Source: Pseudomonas fluorescens Q2-87
GTDB taxonomy: Bacteria; Pseudomonadota; Gammaproteobacteria; Pseudomonadales; Pseudomonadaceae
Length of the DNA stretch: 64,000 nucleotides
Direction: 5' to 3'
Assembly: GCF_000281895.1 (NCBI RefSeq)
Contig: NZ_CM001558.1
Span: 810,556-874,555, forward strand
Shown here: positions 47,851 to 57,833 of the stretch, piece after piece
Position numbering within the stretch: position 1 is the first letter of the stretch
How the letters are laid out: every line of letters begins with the position of its first letter
Translations under genes and position numbers: made by a program
The notes under the pieces: model-generated
The model's database searches: none
The model's input: the letters and a program-made list of their open reading frames with translations, nothing else
What the model was told of the DNA's origin: nothing

Positions 47851-47877
47851 CGTCAATCCTCTGCAATCGGTTAAATG

Positions 47878-47918
47878 GCAAAAACCGAACGGCCAACCTT
47901 GTGAGTCGACCGTTCGGT
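47878..47918 (-). terminator. Intrinsic terminator downstream of opdP
   Basis: 9-bp stem ACCGAACGG (47884-47892) / CCGTTCGGT (47910-47918). Reading on the minus strand it is followed by TTTTT, which fits partial termination between opdP and the dppA-like gene. Confidence 0.75.
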
Positions 47919-47925
47919 GGAAGGT

Positions 47926-49341
47926 TTAGAGAATGTTGAACGGGATGGTGGTGACCAGGCGGAACTCGTTGAGGCTGCCGTCGGCCTGGTTTTCGCTCGC
48001 GCGGTGTGCGGTGTAGGTCGCACGGATCGCGGTGGCTTTCAGTGGGCCGCTCTGTACCGCATAAGATGCGCCAATGCCGTATTCGTAATGGTGCTCACCG
48101 TCCATGGCCTTCACATCGCTGTAGCCGGTGCTGTTGTAGTGAGTACCGTCGATGCCCCAGCCGCGAGCTTGGTAGATGTTGAACTTCAGGCCTGGCACGC
48201 CGTATTCGGCCATGTTCAGGCCGTAGGCGATCTGGAAGGATTTCTCGTTCGGGCCGTTGAAGTCCGACAGCAGGGAGTTGGCCAGGTAGATGCCGTTGGT
48301 TTCGTGCAGGTAGTCGAAGTACTCGTTACCGTTCACTTCCTGGTACGAGAACGTCAGGCTGTGGGCCTGGTGGGTCAGGCCGAACGACAGGGAGTAGGTG
48401 TCGTTGTCGATCTCGCCCAGCTTGCTTTTGCCCGAGTCCACGGTCTTGTAGTAGTTCAGGCCGGTGGTCAGGCTCAGCACCGAGCTGTCGCCCAATTCGT
48501 GGGTGGCGCCGAAGTAGTACTGGTTCCAGAGGTCTTCAGCCTGGGTTGCCCAGAGGCTGGTCTTCAGGCTGGCCAGAGGCTGGTAGGTGATACCCGCAGT
48601 GTTGACGTGATCGGTTTCAACGCTGCTGTCGCCGTATTCGGAGCGGAACTTGCGCAGGCTTTCTTCGGTACGTGGCGAGTTGCGGTCGAACGTGGCGATG
48701 TCCAGGCCAAGGTTCTCGAACTCTTCGCTGTGCAGGCTCACACCCTGGAAGCTGGAGGGCAGGGCACGGTTGCCGATGACGTCGACCATCGGGCTGCTGT
48801 AGTTCTGGCGGCCGGCGGTCAGGGTGGTGTTCGAAACGCGGGCCTTGACGTTCGCCAGGCCCAGTTTGCTCCACTGGCCAACGGCGTCGCCGCCTTCGCG
48901 GGTCAGGGTGCGGTTGTTACCGGCGCCAGGACGGGTGGTCGGTGCGCCGCCGTTGTTGGATGCCAGGTCCTTGCGGTCCTGGTCCAGGGCGATGGCGTTG
49001 TAGGCGGCCAGTTCGGTGCTGAAACCGACGGTGCCTTCAGTGAAGCCCGAGTTGTACTTGATGATGGTGCCTTGCAGCCAGTTGATCCGGCGGTCGGTCT
49101 CGCGTGCTTCGCCGTTCTTGCGGTAGGTGAGTTTCGCACCACGCTTGAATTGTTCGTTGGCGTACCAGTTGCGAGTGGTGCCACTGATGGACTGGCCTTC
49201 GATAAAGCCCTTGGCTTCGCTTTGCTCACTGCTGGTCTTGAGGGTCACGGGGGTGACCGCCTGGCTCTGGGATTCTGCGTACGCCGTCGCGGTGACGCTG
49301 CTGATGGCCAGGGCCAATAACGCGGTGCTGCTCAGTTTCAT
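47926..49341 (-). CDS. opdP: OprD-family outer membrane porin, likely di/tripeptide porin OpdP
   Basis: A 471-residue outer-membrane porin with a Sec signal (MKLSSTALLALAISSVTATAYA). Family features: FIEGQSISGTTRNWYANEQF, RRINWLQGTIIKYNSGFTEGTVGF, GRQNYSSPMVDVIGNRALPSSFQG, and a C-terminal strand ending in hydrophobic PFNIL. OprD porins are 18-strand monomers with substrate-specific channels. Its location among dpp genes and next to roxSR parallels opdP of P. aeruginosa, giving outer-membrane uptake of the same peptides. Confidence 0.88.
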   Translation of the reverse strand: MKLSSTALLALAISSVTATAYAESQSQAVTPVTLKTSSEQSEAKGFIEGQSISGTTRNWYANEQFKRGAKLTYRKNGEARETDRRINWLQGTIIKYNSGFTEGTVGFSTELAAYNAIALDQDRKDLASNNGGAPTTRPGAGNNRTLTREGGDAVGQWSKLGLANVKARVSNTTLTAGRQNYSSPMVDVIGNRALPSSFQGVSLHSEEFENLGLDIATFDRNSPRTEESLRKFRSEYGDSSVETDHVNTAGITYQPLASLKTSLWATQAEDLWNQYYFGATHELGDSSVLSLTTGLNYYKTVDSGKSKLGEIDNDTYSLSFGLTHQAHSLTFSYQEVNGNEYFDYLHETNGIYLANSLLSDFNGPNEKSFQIAYGLNMAEYGVPGLKFNIYQARGWGIDGTHYNSTGYSDVKAMDGEHHYEYGIGASYAVQSGPLKATAIRATYTAHRASENQADGSLNEFRLVTTIPFNIL

Positions 49342-49511
49342 GGGTAACGCTCCTTTTCTTTCTTTTAGTGCCGGTCTTTTTTGGTGATACGGCTATTGGT
49401 TTTTACAACTCATTTACAGATCGCAAACGTTTGCATAAAGCCTGATCGGCGAATTACGGCAAGACGTCTGCGTCAGGGCTCCAAGGGAGCCCTCGCTGCG
49501 CGGCTAAGCGG

Positions 49512-51113
49512 TTATGGGTTCAGGCTGACGCCCGAGAATACGTTGCGACCGAAGGGGCTGACTTTGAACCCCTCGACTTTGGCACTCAGCGGCTGGTTGA
49601 CCGTCGAGTGGGCAACAGGGGTAATCGGCACTTGCTGCTTGAGCAACTGCTGCGCCTGTTTGTAGAGCACGGTGCGCTGGTCGCGGTCGGTGACGACCTT
49701 GGCCTGCTTGATCAGCTTGTCGTAATCCTGGTCGCACCACATGGAGTAGTTGTTGCCACCAATGGCGTCGCAGCTGTACAGCGTGCCCAGCCAGTTGTCC
49801 GGGTCACCGTTGTCGCCGGTCCAGCCGATCAGGCTGACGTCGTGCTCGCCATTCTTGGTGCGCTTGATGTACTCGCCCCATTCGTAGCTGACGATCTGCA
49901 CCTTCAGGCCGATCTTCGCCCAGTCGGCCTGGAGCATCTCGGCCATCAGCTTGGCGTTGGGGTTGTAGGGGCGTTGCACGGGCATGGCCCAGAGGGTGAT
50001 TTCGGTGCCTTCCTTGACTCCGGCGGCCTTGAGCAACTCCTTGGCCTTTTCCGGGTTGTAGGCGGTGTCCTTGATCGTGTCGTCGTAGGACCATTGGGTC
50101 GGCGGCATGGCGTTGACCGCCAGTTGCCCGGCGCCCTGGTACACGGCGTTGAGGATGCCTTGCTTGTTCACCGCCATGTCCAGCGCCCGGCGCACTTCGA
50201 CCTGGTCGAACGGTTTGTGACGGGTGTTATAGGCGATGTAGCCGAGGTTGAATCCAGGCTTCTCGATCAGTTGCAGCTTGGGGTCGTTCTTCAAGGCCGG
50301 CACGTCGGCCGGACGCGGATGCAGGGTGACCTGGCATTCGTTGGCCTTGAGCTTCTGTACCCGTACCGAGGCGTCGGTGTTGATGGAGAAGATCAGGTTC
50401 TTCAACTTGACCCGTTCCGGCGCCCAGTACTGCTGGTTGGCGACGTAGCGGATGTTGGAGTCTTTCTGGTAGCTCTTGAATTCGAACGGCCCGGTGCCGA
50501 TCGGCTTCTGATTGATGTCGCTCGGCTTGCCGCTCTTGAGCAATTGGTCGGCGTATTCGGCGGACAGGATCGCGGCAAAACTCATGGCGATGTTCTGGAT
50601 GAACGCCGCGTCCACGCTGTTGAGGGTCATGACCACGGTCAACGGCCCGGTCGCTTCCACTTTGGCGATGTTCTTGTTCAGGCTCATGCCGTTGAAGTAC
50701 GGGAACTCGGTGGGGTATGCCTTGCGGAACGGATGTTGCGGATCGAGCATGCGATTGAAGGTGAACAGCACGTCGTCGGCGTTGAAGTCCCGGGTCGGGG
50801 TGAAGTAGTCGGTGGTATGAAACTTCACGCCTTCGCGCAGGTGAAAGGTGTACTTCAGGCCGTCTTCGGAAATGTCCCAACTCGTCGCCAGGCCCGGGAC
50901 GACATTGGTTGCGCCTTTTTCGAACTCGGCCAGGCGGTTGTACAGCGGTTCAGCGGCATCGTTATCGGTGGCCGTGGTGTATTGGGCCGTGTCGAAACCG
51001 GCCGGGCTGCCTTCGGAGCAGAACACCAGGCTGCCATCGGCGGCGTGGGCTGCGGATGTAGCGGCCAGCAGGCCGGTGCCCAGCAATGCGGATAAAACCA
51101 AGGTATGGCGCAT
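49512..51113 (-). CDS. Dipeptide-binding periplasmic protein (DppA family), copy 2
   Basis: A 533-residue family 5 binding protein. Sec signal MRHTLVLSALLGTGLLAATSAAHA. Mature start DGSLVFCSEGSPAGFDTAQYTT; REGVKFHTTDYFTPTRDFNADDV; IGTGPFEFKSY; GWTGDNGDPDNWLG with the alpha-amino-contacting Asp; two Cys in LYSCDAI and WCDQDY. It lies 170 bases upstream of opdP. It closely resembles the next two copies, pointing to tandem duplication followed by specialisation for different peptides. Confidence 0.92.
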   Translation of the reverse strand: MRHTLVLSALLGTGLLAATSAAHAADGSLVFCSEGSPAGFDTAQYTTATDNDAAEPLYNRLAEFEKGATNVVPGLATSWDISEDGLKYTFHLREGVKFHTTDYFTPTRDFNADDVLFTFNRMLDPQHPFRKAYPTEFPYFNGMSLNKNIAKVEATGPLTVVMTLNSVDAAFIQNIAMSFAAILSAEYADQLLKSGKPSDINQKPIGTGPFEFKSYQKDSNIRYVANQQYWAPERVKLKNLIFSINTDASVRVQKLKANECQVTLHPRPADVPALKNDPKLQLIEKPGFNLGYIAYNTRHKPFDQVEVRRALDMAVNKQGILNAVYQGAGQLAVNAMPPTQWSYDDTIKDTAYNPEKAKELLKAAGVKEGTEITLWAMPVQRPYNPNAKLMAEMLQADWAKIGLKVQIVSYEWGEYIKRTKNGEHDVSLIGWTGDNGDPDNWLGTLYSCDAIGGNNYSMWCDQDYDKLIKQAKVVTDRDQRTVLYKQAQQLLKQQVPITPVAHSTVNQPLSAKVEGFKVSPFGRNVFSGVSLNP

Positions 51114-51493
51114 GACGCTCCCTCTCTCGTTCGGGGTGTTTTAACAGTGAACCGGTGTCCTTCCGGGGACCCGGAGCACTGAGCTCATTCCATTGCGTCG
51201 CGATGCCGCAGGATCAGCAAGCCGTCCAGGCCTCGACGGTAGGAGTCGTGGGCCAGGCGGTAAATGCGTAATGCCTGAAAGACTTGTGGGAAAAGGCGAT
51301 ACGTCCTAAACCAACTGCCGTGGTACGCAGTGCTTTTGGATGTAGGCGATTTCCTAAGTCTTGGCGTAAAGCAACGGTATGCCGTGGGAGCGAGCCCTGC
51401 TCGCGATGGCGTTGTGGGTAACTCCGCCATCGCGCTCATAGAAGGGGCTGCTACGCAGCCCAGCGGGAGCAAGCTCCCTCGCCACGGGTCGCC
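51114..51493. repeat. Intergenic gap with mixed REP pair
   Basis: 380 bases between two binding-protein genes. The right part (51383-51487) has one REP of each flavour, GTGGGAGCGAGCCCTGCTCG and, inverted, GCGGGAGCAAGCTCCCTCGCC. The left part has no supportable gene. Confidence 0.7.
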
Positions 51494-53119
51494 TTATTTG
51501 CTGACGCTGACGCCGTAGAAGGAGTTCAAGCCAAAGGGGCTGATCTTGAAGTCCTGCACGTTGGCGCGCATGGGTTGATACACCGTCGAGTGAGCGATAG
51601 GTGTCATTGGCACGGCATCCTTGAGGACGTGTTGTGCCTGTTTGTACAGTTCGGTGCGCTTGCCTTGGTCGGTGGTGCGCTTGGCTTCCTTGACGAGGCC
51701 GTCGAACTTCTTGTCGCACCATTTGGAGAAGTTGTTGCCACTCAGGGAGTCGCAACCGAACAGCACGTTGAGCCAGTTGTCCGGGTCACCGTTGTCACCG
51801 CTCCAGCCAATGATCATGGCCTGGTTCTCGCCGCCCTTGGAACGCTTGATGTACTCGCCCCATTCGTAGCTGACGATGTTGACGTTCAGGCCGATTTTCT
51901 TCCAGTCGGACTGCAGCATCTCAGCCATCAACTTGGCGTTCGGGTTGTACGGACGCTGCACCGGCATCGCCCACAGGGTGATGTTGGTGCCTTCTTTCAC
52001 GCCGGCTTCCTTGAGCAGCTCCTTGGCTTTCTCAGGGTCGTACTTGGCGTCCTTGATGGTGGTGTCATAGGACCATTGGGTCGGTGGCATGGCGTTGACC
52101 GCCAACTGGCCGGCGCCCTGGTAGACCGAATCGATGATCTGCGGCTTGTTGACCGCCATGTCCAGCGCCTGGCGCACTTTGAGGTTGGCGAGCACGTTCG
52201 GCTCGTTGCTGCCCTTGATCTTGTCCATCACGTTGTAGGCGATGTAGCCGAGGTTGAAGCCAGCCTGGTCAGGCATCTTCAGGGCCTTGTCTTCCTTCAG
52301 CGCCTTGAGGTCGGCCGGGCGAGGGAAGAGGGTGATCTGGCACTCGTTCTTCTTCAGCTTCTGCATGCGCACCGACGGATCGGTGGTGATGGCGAAGATC
52401 AGGTTGTCGATCTTCACGTCTTCAGGCTTCCAGTAGTCCTTGTTTCCGGAATAGCGGATGTTGGAGTCTTTCTGGTAGCTCTTGAACACGAACGGACCGG
52501 TGCCTACCGGTTTCTGGTTGATGTCGGCGGCCTTGCCTTCCTTGAGCAACTGGGCGGCGTACTCGGCGGACTGGATCGAGGCGAAGCTCATGGCCATGTT
52601 CTGGATGAACGCGGCGTCGACATCCTTGAGGGTGAACTTGACGGTGTGGTCGTCGACTTTATCGATCTTGGTGATGTTGGTGTCCATCCCCATGTCGGTG
52701 AAGTACGGGAATTCGGTCGGGTACGCTTTACGGAACGGGTCATCCTTGCTGATCATGCGATTGAAGGTGAACAGCACATCGTCGGCGTTGAATTCGCGGG
52801 TCGGCTTGAAATACGGGGTGGTGTGGAACTTGACGCCTTCGCGCAGATGGAAGGTGTAGGTCAGGCCGTCGTCGGAAATATCCCACTTGGTCGCCAGGCC
52901 AGGAATCACGGCGGTGCCGCCGCGCTCGAACTGGGTCAGACGGTTGAACATGGTCTCTGCAGAGGCGTCGAAGTCGGTTCCGGTGGTGTACTGACCAGGG
53001 TCAAAACCGGCTGGGCTCCCTTCGGAGCAGAACACCAGGTTAGTCGCGGCTTGGGCGAAAGGTGCGCTGGCTAATAAGCTCGCGCCGACTAAAAACGGAA
53101 TGACCGCTTGTTTAAGCAT
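51494..53119 (-). CDS. Dipeptide-binding periplasmic protein (DppA family), copy 3
   Basis: A 541-residue family 5 binding protein. Sec signal MLKQAVIPFLVGASLLASAPFAQA; the start at 53119 is preferred because an upstream extension would bury the signal. Mature landmarks: TNLVFCSEGSPAGFDPGQYTT, REGVKFHTTPYFKPTREFNADD, VGTGPFVFKSY, GWSGDNGDPDNWLN. It has an insertion near residue 300 (DKIKGSNEPNVLANLK) that neighbouring copies lack, near the ligand pocket entrance, which may change specificity. Confidence 0.92.
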   Translation of the reverse strand: MLKQAVIPFLVGASLLASAPFAQAATNLVFCSEGSPAGFDPGQYTTGTDFDASAETMFNRLTQFERGGTAVIPGLATKWDISDDGLTYTFHLREGVKFHTTPYFKPTREFNADDVLFTFNRMISKDDPFRKAYPTEFPYFTDMGMDTNITKIDKVDDHTVKFTLKDVDAAFIQNMAMSFASIQSAEYAAQLLKEGKAADINQKPVGTGPFVFKSYQKDSNIRYSGNKDYWKPEDVKIDNLIFAITTDPSVRMQKLKKNECQITLFPRPADLKALKEDKALKMPDQAGFNLGYIAYNVMDKIKGSNEPNVLANLKVRQALDMAVNKPQIIDSVYQGAGQLAVNAMPPTQWSYDTTIKDAKYDPEKAKELLKEAGVKEGTNITLWAMPVQRPYNPNAKLMAEMLQSDWKKIGLNVNIVSYEWGEYIKRSKGGENQAMIIGWSGDNGDPDNWLNVLFGCDSLSGNNFSKWCDKKFDGLVKEAKRTTDQGKRTELYKQAQHVLKDAVPMTPIAHSTVYQPMRANVQDFKISPFGLNSFYGVSVSK

Positions 53120-53374
53120 GTTGGCCTCATGATTTGTTGTCATTTTTGGATTTGAGGGCGACCTCGTGAGTCGTCCTGCGGATACTTATGCAGGCCCCAT
53201 ACCCAATGCAAGATCCAGAGCGGTCACAAGTCCGAAACAGTGGCACGAACGTACCTTAATGTCGCATCTGTGTAACTTCTGACGCATTTGATCGTTTGCG
53301 CGTGTTTTTTCGGGGCAATTTGCGCGCTTTCACGGTGCGTCGCCGAGGCGCGGCGCACCGTGATGGAGCGGGTG

Positions 53375-54976
53375 TTACTTCTTCAAACCCACGCCATAGA
53401 AGGGTGTAAGGCCAAATGGGCTGAGTTTGAAATCGGTCACTTGCCTGTTTATCGGCTGGAACACCGTGGAGTTGGCGATGGGCGTGATCGGCACTTGCTG
53501 CTTGAGGATTTTCTGCGCTTTTTGGTACAGGTCGATCCGCTGCTGGCGGTCGTTCGAGACCTTGGCTTGCTGGATCAGGCGGTCATAAGCCGGGTCGCAC
53601 CACTTGGCGTAATTGCTGCCCTTGACCGCCGCGCAGCTATACAACACGCCCAGCCAGTTGTCGGGGTCGCCGTTATCGCCGGTCCAGCCGTAAATCATTG
53701 CGTCATGCTCGCCATTTTTGGCGCGCTTGATGTATTCGCCCCATTCATAGCTGACGATGTTGGCCTTGATGCCAATTTTGGCCCAATCCTGCTGGATCAT
53801 CTGTGCAGACATTCGCGCATTGGGATTGGACGCGCGCTGCACCGTCATCGCCCATAAATTGATGGTGGTACCGGGCGCAACCCCGGCCTCCGTGAGTAGC
53901 GCCTTGGCCTTGGTCACGTCATGGGGTGCGTCCTGGATGGACGGGTCGAATGACCACTGCGCCGGCGGCAAGGCGTTTTGTGCCAGTTGCCCGGCGCTCT
54001 GGTACACGGCCTTGATGATTGCCGGCTTGTCGATGGCCACGTCCAGCGCCTGGCGCACCTTGAGCTGATCCAGCGGCGGGTGCGTCACGTTGTAGGCGAG
54101 GAAGCCCAGGTTGAAGCCGGGCTGCTTGAGCACCTGCAGGTTCGGGTCCTGCTCGATCAATTCGATGTCGGCCGGGCGCGGATAGCCGCTGACCTGGCAT
54201 TCACCGCGCTTGAGCTTTTGCAGGCGCACGGCGGCGTCCGGGGTGATGGAGAAAATCAGGTTGTCCAGCTTCACGTCCTCGGGTTTCCAGTACGCGGTGT
54301 TGCCGGCGTAGCGGATTTGCGAGTCCTTCTGGTAGCGCTTGAACACGAACGGCCCGGTGCCGATGGGTTTCTGGTTAAGGTCGCCGGCCTTGCCTTCCTT
54401 CAGCAACTGCGCCGCGTATTCGGCGGACTGCACGGAGGCAAAACTCATCGCCAGGTTCTGCACGAAGGCGGCGTCGACGTTGTTCAAGTTGAAACGCACG
54501 GTGTGCTCGTCGACTTTTTCGACGCTCTTGGTCGTGGTGTTCAGGCCCATGTCGGTGAAGTACGGCGACTCGGTGGGGTAGGCCTGGCGGAACGGGTGTT
54601 GCGGGTCGAGCAGGCGCTGGAAAGTGAACAGCACGTCGTCGGCGTTGAAGTCGCGGGTTGGGGTGAAGTAGTCGGTGGTGTGGAATTTCACGCCGTCGCG
54701 CAGGTGAAAGGTGTAGACCAGGCCGTCTGGGGACACGTCCCAGCTCGTGGCCAATCCCGGTTCGACTTCGGTGCCGCCACGTTTGAATTGGGTGAGGCGG
54801 TTGAAGACGGTTTCGGCCGAGGCGTCGAAGTCGGTGCCGCTGGTGTATTGGCTGGGGTCGAACCCGGCGGGGCTGGCTTCGGAGCAGTAGACCAAGGTGG
54901 TGGCGGCTTGGGCCGTTGGGACGCTGCTGATCAGGGCGATGGCAAGTAGAAGAGGTTTGAAGGTGATCCGGTCCAT
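53375..54976 (-). CDS. Dipeptide-binding periplasmic protein (DppA family), copy 4
   Basis: A 533-residue family 5 binding protein. The start at 54976 gives a normal Sec signal (MDRITFKPLLLAIALISSVPTAQA); a much longer open frame upstream has no signal and is discarded. Landmarks: TTLVYCSEASPAGFDPSQYTS, RDGVKFHTTDYFTPTRDF, IGTGPFVFKRY, GWTGDNGDPDNWLG. It is the 5'-most binding protein of the cluster. No regulator such as the PsdR repressor of P. aeruginosa is encoded between these genes. Confidence 0.92.
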   Translation of the reverse strand: MDRITFKPLLLAIALISSVPTAQAATTLVYCSEASPAGFDPSQYTSGTDFDASAETVFNRLTQFKRGGTEVEPGLATSWDVSPDGLVYTFHLRDGVKFHTTDYFTPTRDFNADDVLFTFQRLLDPQHPFRQAYPTESPYFTDMGLNTTTKSVEKVDEHTVRFNLNNVDAAFVQNLAMSFASVQSAEYAAQLLKEGKAGDLNQKPIGTGPFVFKRYQKDSQIRYAGNTAYWKPEDVKLDNLIFSITPDAAVRLQKLKRGECQVSGYPRPADIELIEQDPNLQVLKQPGFNLGFLAYNVTHPPLDQLKVRQALDVAIDKPAIIKAVYQSAGQLAQNALPPAQWSFDPSIQDAPHDVTKAKALLTEAGVAPGTTINLWAMTVQRASNPNARMSAQMIQQDWAKIGIKANIVSYEWGEYIKRAKNGEHDAMIYGWTGDNGDPDNWLGVLYSCAAVKGSNYAKWCDPAYDRLIQQAKVSNDRQQRIDLYQKAQKILKQQVPITPIANSTVFQPINRQVTDFKLSPFGLTPFYGVGLKK

Positions 54977-55107
54977 GAAATCCCTTGAGGGTGGTGAGGT
55001 TTTCAGGAGAGTAGCGTTGTGGGTGGGGGTGTTGGAAATATCGAAAAGTGAGGGGGACCGTTGGGTTTGGGCATAGGCCGCTTTACGAGGCTGTGCTTCG
55101 ATCCAAT

Positions 55108-56620
55108 TGTGCGGGCTTGTTCGCGAAAGCGGCCTGACCTCCAACCTGATTTCCGCAGCTTTACCCCGATCCAACTGTGGGAGCGGGCTTGCCCGCTAAG
55201 GCGGTCTTATTGCCGACCTATTTCTTCCGGTCGTACACCGATCCATTGTGGGAGCGAGCCTGCTCGCGATGGCGGTCTGGTAGCCTGATTATGTTCTGTG
55301 GGCGGTATGTATATCCATTGCTGCGGTAACGGCGACTTAGGGGTTCGCCCTTACGGCGACTCACTTTTTTTTCAGACGCCAAAAAAAGTAAGCAAAAAAG
55401 GCTTGCCCCACCACTTGGTGCCTCGCCTGGGCTCGGCATGCCCTCACTCCGGCATTGCTTCGTGGGCCCACTCCACAATGCCTGCGTTCGGCCAGCGTGG
55501 TTAACGGGGCCCCAAAATCAAAAGCATTGGCGAGGCGGCCTTATAGCCGGCCTGTCTCCTGTGTCGTACTCCGATCCAACTGTGGGAGCGGGCTTGCCCG
55601 CGAAGGCGGTCTTATTGCCGACCTATTTCTCCCGGTCGTACACCGATCCATTGTGGGAGCGAGCCTGCTCGCGATGGCGGTCTGGTAGCCTGCTTATGTT
55701 CTGTGGGCGGTATGTATATCCATTGCTGCGGTAACGGCGACTTAGGGTTTCGCCCTTACGGCGACTCACTTTTTTTCAGACGCCAAAAAAAGTAAGCAAA
55801 AAAGGCTTGCCCCACCACTTGGTGCCTCGCCTGGGCTCGGCATGCCTTCACTCCGGCATTGCTCCGTGGGCCCGCCGCGAAGGGTCATCCATGACCCAAC
55901 GCGGCTATCCCGGCATCCATGCCGGGATGCCCACTCCACAATGCCTGCGTTCGGCCAGCGTGGTTAACGGGGCCCCAAAATCAAAAGCATTGGCGAGGCG
56001 GCCTTATAGCCGGCCTGTCTCCTGTGTCGTACTCCGATCCAACTGTGGGAGCGGGCTTGCCCGCGAAGGCGGCCTTATAGCCGACCTATTTCTTCGGGTC
56101 GTACACCGATCCATTGTGGGAGCGAGCCTGCTCGCGATGGCGGTCTGGTAGCCTGATTATGTTCTGTGGGCGGTGTGTATATCCATTGCTGCGGTAACGG
56201 CGACTTAGGGTTTCGCCCTTACGGCGACTCACTTTTTTTCAGACGCCAAAAAAAGTAAGCAAAAAAGGCTTGCCCCACCACTTGGTGCCTCGCTAGGGCT
56301 CGGCATGCCCTCACTCCGGCATTGCTCCGTGGGCCCGCTGCGAAGGGCCATCCATGGCCCAGCGCAGCTATCCCGGCATCCATGCCGGGATGCCCACTTC
56401 ACAATACCTGCGTTCGGCCAGCGTGGTTAACGGGGCCCCAAAATCAAAAGCATTGGCGAGGCGGCCTTATAGCCGGCCTGTCTCCTGTGTCGTACTCCGA
56501 GCCAACTGTGGGAGCGGGCTTGCCCGCGAAGGCGGTCTTATTGCCGACCTATTTCTCCCGGTCGTACACCGATCCATTGTGGGAGTGAGCCTGCTCGCGA
56601 AGGCGGCCTGATAGCCGGCC
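55108..56620. repeat. Array of long non-coding repeats containing REPs
   Basis: Three near-identical units in direct orientation, with GGCGGTATGTATATCCATTG recurring at 55301, 55706 and (one change) 56169, so periods of 405 and 463 bases; a fourth partial unit begins near 56508. Each unit has two REPs, the inverted pair of CGCCCTTACGGCGACTCACT type, GACGCCAAAAAAAGTAAGC, and GGCTTGCCCCACCACTTGG. Units 2 and 3 carry an extra 58-base piece with the dyad ATCCCGGCATCCATGCCGGGAT that unit 1 lacks. Short open frames inside shift between copies, so it is not coding. It fills most of the 1.9-kb gap 54977-56887. Confidence 0.85.
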
Positions 56621-56689
56621 TGGTTCTTTTGGATGTACCCGATTCACCGGTTGAAGCAATACGCCTCCGTCTCGTCGAACACCTAACCC

Positions 56690-56822
56690 CCGTGGCGAGG
56701 GAGCTTGCTCCCGCTGGGGCGCGAAGCGGCCCCAACAGCAGCGACTGCATTTATCTGACACACCGAGGCGCCAGGGTTTGGGTCTGCTGCGCAGCCCAGC
56801 GGGAGCAAGCTCCCTCGCCACA
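56690..56822. repeat. REP-like inverted pair (second flavour)
   Basis: GTGGCGAGGGAGCTTGCTCC and its inverse, just after the repeat array and before the SIMPL gene end. Confidence 0.8.
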
Positions 56823-56887
56823 AGGGGCTTTGTCGCTTCAAGTCAGTGTTCAGCCAGCCAAAAAACTGGCTGATCCACTGCCCATCA

Positions 56888-57607
56888 TCACTGCATCAAA
56901 ACCTCAATCGCCCCATCCGCCGTCATGCTCACCTTGCTGGTACCCGCTTCCACGTCCGGCGTCACGGATTCAGCGTCCATGGAGCCGCCTTTCATCATCA
57001 TTGTCGGTGCGCGCATGAAAGGTTGTGGATAACCATTGGTGTTGAGGTTCAGGCTGACGATCTTGTAACCCTTGCCGCCCAAAGCCTCGGTGGCCAGTTG
57101 GGCGCGGGCCTTGAAGGCGTTGACGGCGTCTTTGAGCAGGGCGTCTTCGCTGGTTTGACGGGTGGCGGTGGAGATGGCGAAGTCCATGCCGCCCATTTTC
57201 ATGTCGGTGAGCAATTCGCCGGTGAGTTTGGACAGGGCGGCGAAGTCGGCGCTTTCCAGTCGCAGTTCGGCGCGTTCACGCCAGCCGGTGATTTTCTGGC
57301 CCTTGTTGTCGTAGATCGGATAGCTGTTGCGGCTGCCCTGGCGCAGGGTGATGTCCTTCACTTCCTTGGCCTGGCCGATGGCTTTGTTCAGCGTGGTGCT
57401 GACGGTGGCGGCGAGTTTGGCCGGGTCGGTGTTTTGCTCCTCAGTGTAGAGGGTGACGATCATCAGGTCGCGGGCCACTTCCTGGCTGGCATCGGCGCGC
57501 AGGGAAATCTGGTTGTAATGAAGATCATCGGCGGCCAGGGCCGGCAGGCTGGCGACGGTGCCGAGGCTGAAAGCGAGCAGGGCGGCGTGACGACTGAACA
57601 TGTGCAT
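56888..57607 (-). CDS. SIMPL (DUF541) domain periplasmic protein
   Basis: A 239-residue protein with a Sec signal (MHMFSRHAALLAFSLGTVASLPALA). The mature part is one SIMPL/DUF541 domain: YNQISLRADASQEVARDLM near the start, VKDITLRQGSRNSYPIYDNKGQKI, and GKGYKIVSLNLNTNG, the usual order of conserved strands. Family members are periplasmic or cell-surface and poorly understood, with links to oxidative stress and signalling. It lies between the peptide-uptake cluster and divergent roxS, as in P. aeruginosa (PA4495 position). ATG at 57601 is an alternative start. Confidence 0.85.
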   Translation of the reverse strand: MHMFSRHAALLAFSLGTVASLPALAADDLHYNQISLRADASQEVARDLMIVTLYTEEQNTDPAKLAATVSTTLNKAIGQAKEVKDITLRQGSRNSYPIYDNKGQKITGWRERAELRLESADFAALSKLTGELLTDMKMGGMDFAISTATRQTSEDALLKDAVNAFKARAQLATEALGGKGYKIVSLNLNTNGYPQPFMRAPTMMMKGGSMDAESVTPDVEAGTSKVSMTADGAIEVLMQ

Positions 57608-57833
57608 GAAAGCTCCTTGGGATGGTGCGCAGGGGTTTTGTCCGAGCCTGCGTAAACGGTAAGACTCTAGCTTTTATGGTCCGGTTCGCACAGTTACAAC
57701 TTCTATACAGATAATGAGGCACGGGGCCGTGTGTCATTTCGAGGCTGTGGCGCTTTGCCGCATATCCGCCTCTGCAACCCGCGGCTTGGTTATACTCCGT
57801 GCGATCCGCCTGGAGCGCTCATCAGGAGAGCTC

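Noticed and set aside
55438..56611. Several 70-115-codon open frames in the repeat array
   Set aside because: They recur only because the DNA repeats, lack ribosome sites, and read through REP palindromes.
55160..56620. Repeat array considered as a CRISPR
   Set aside because: Units are over 400 bases with near-identical content and no short spacers, and no cas genes are nearby.
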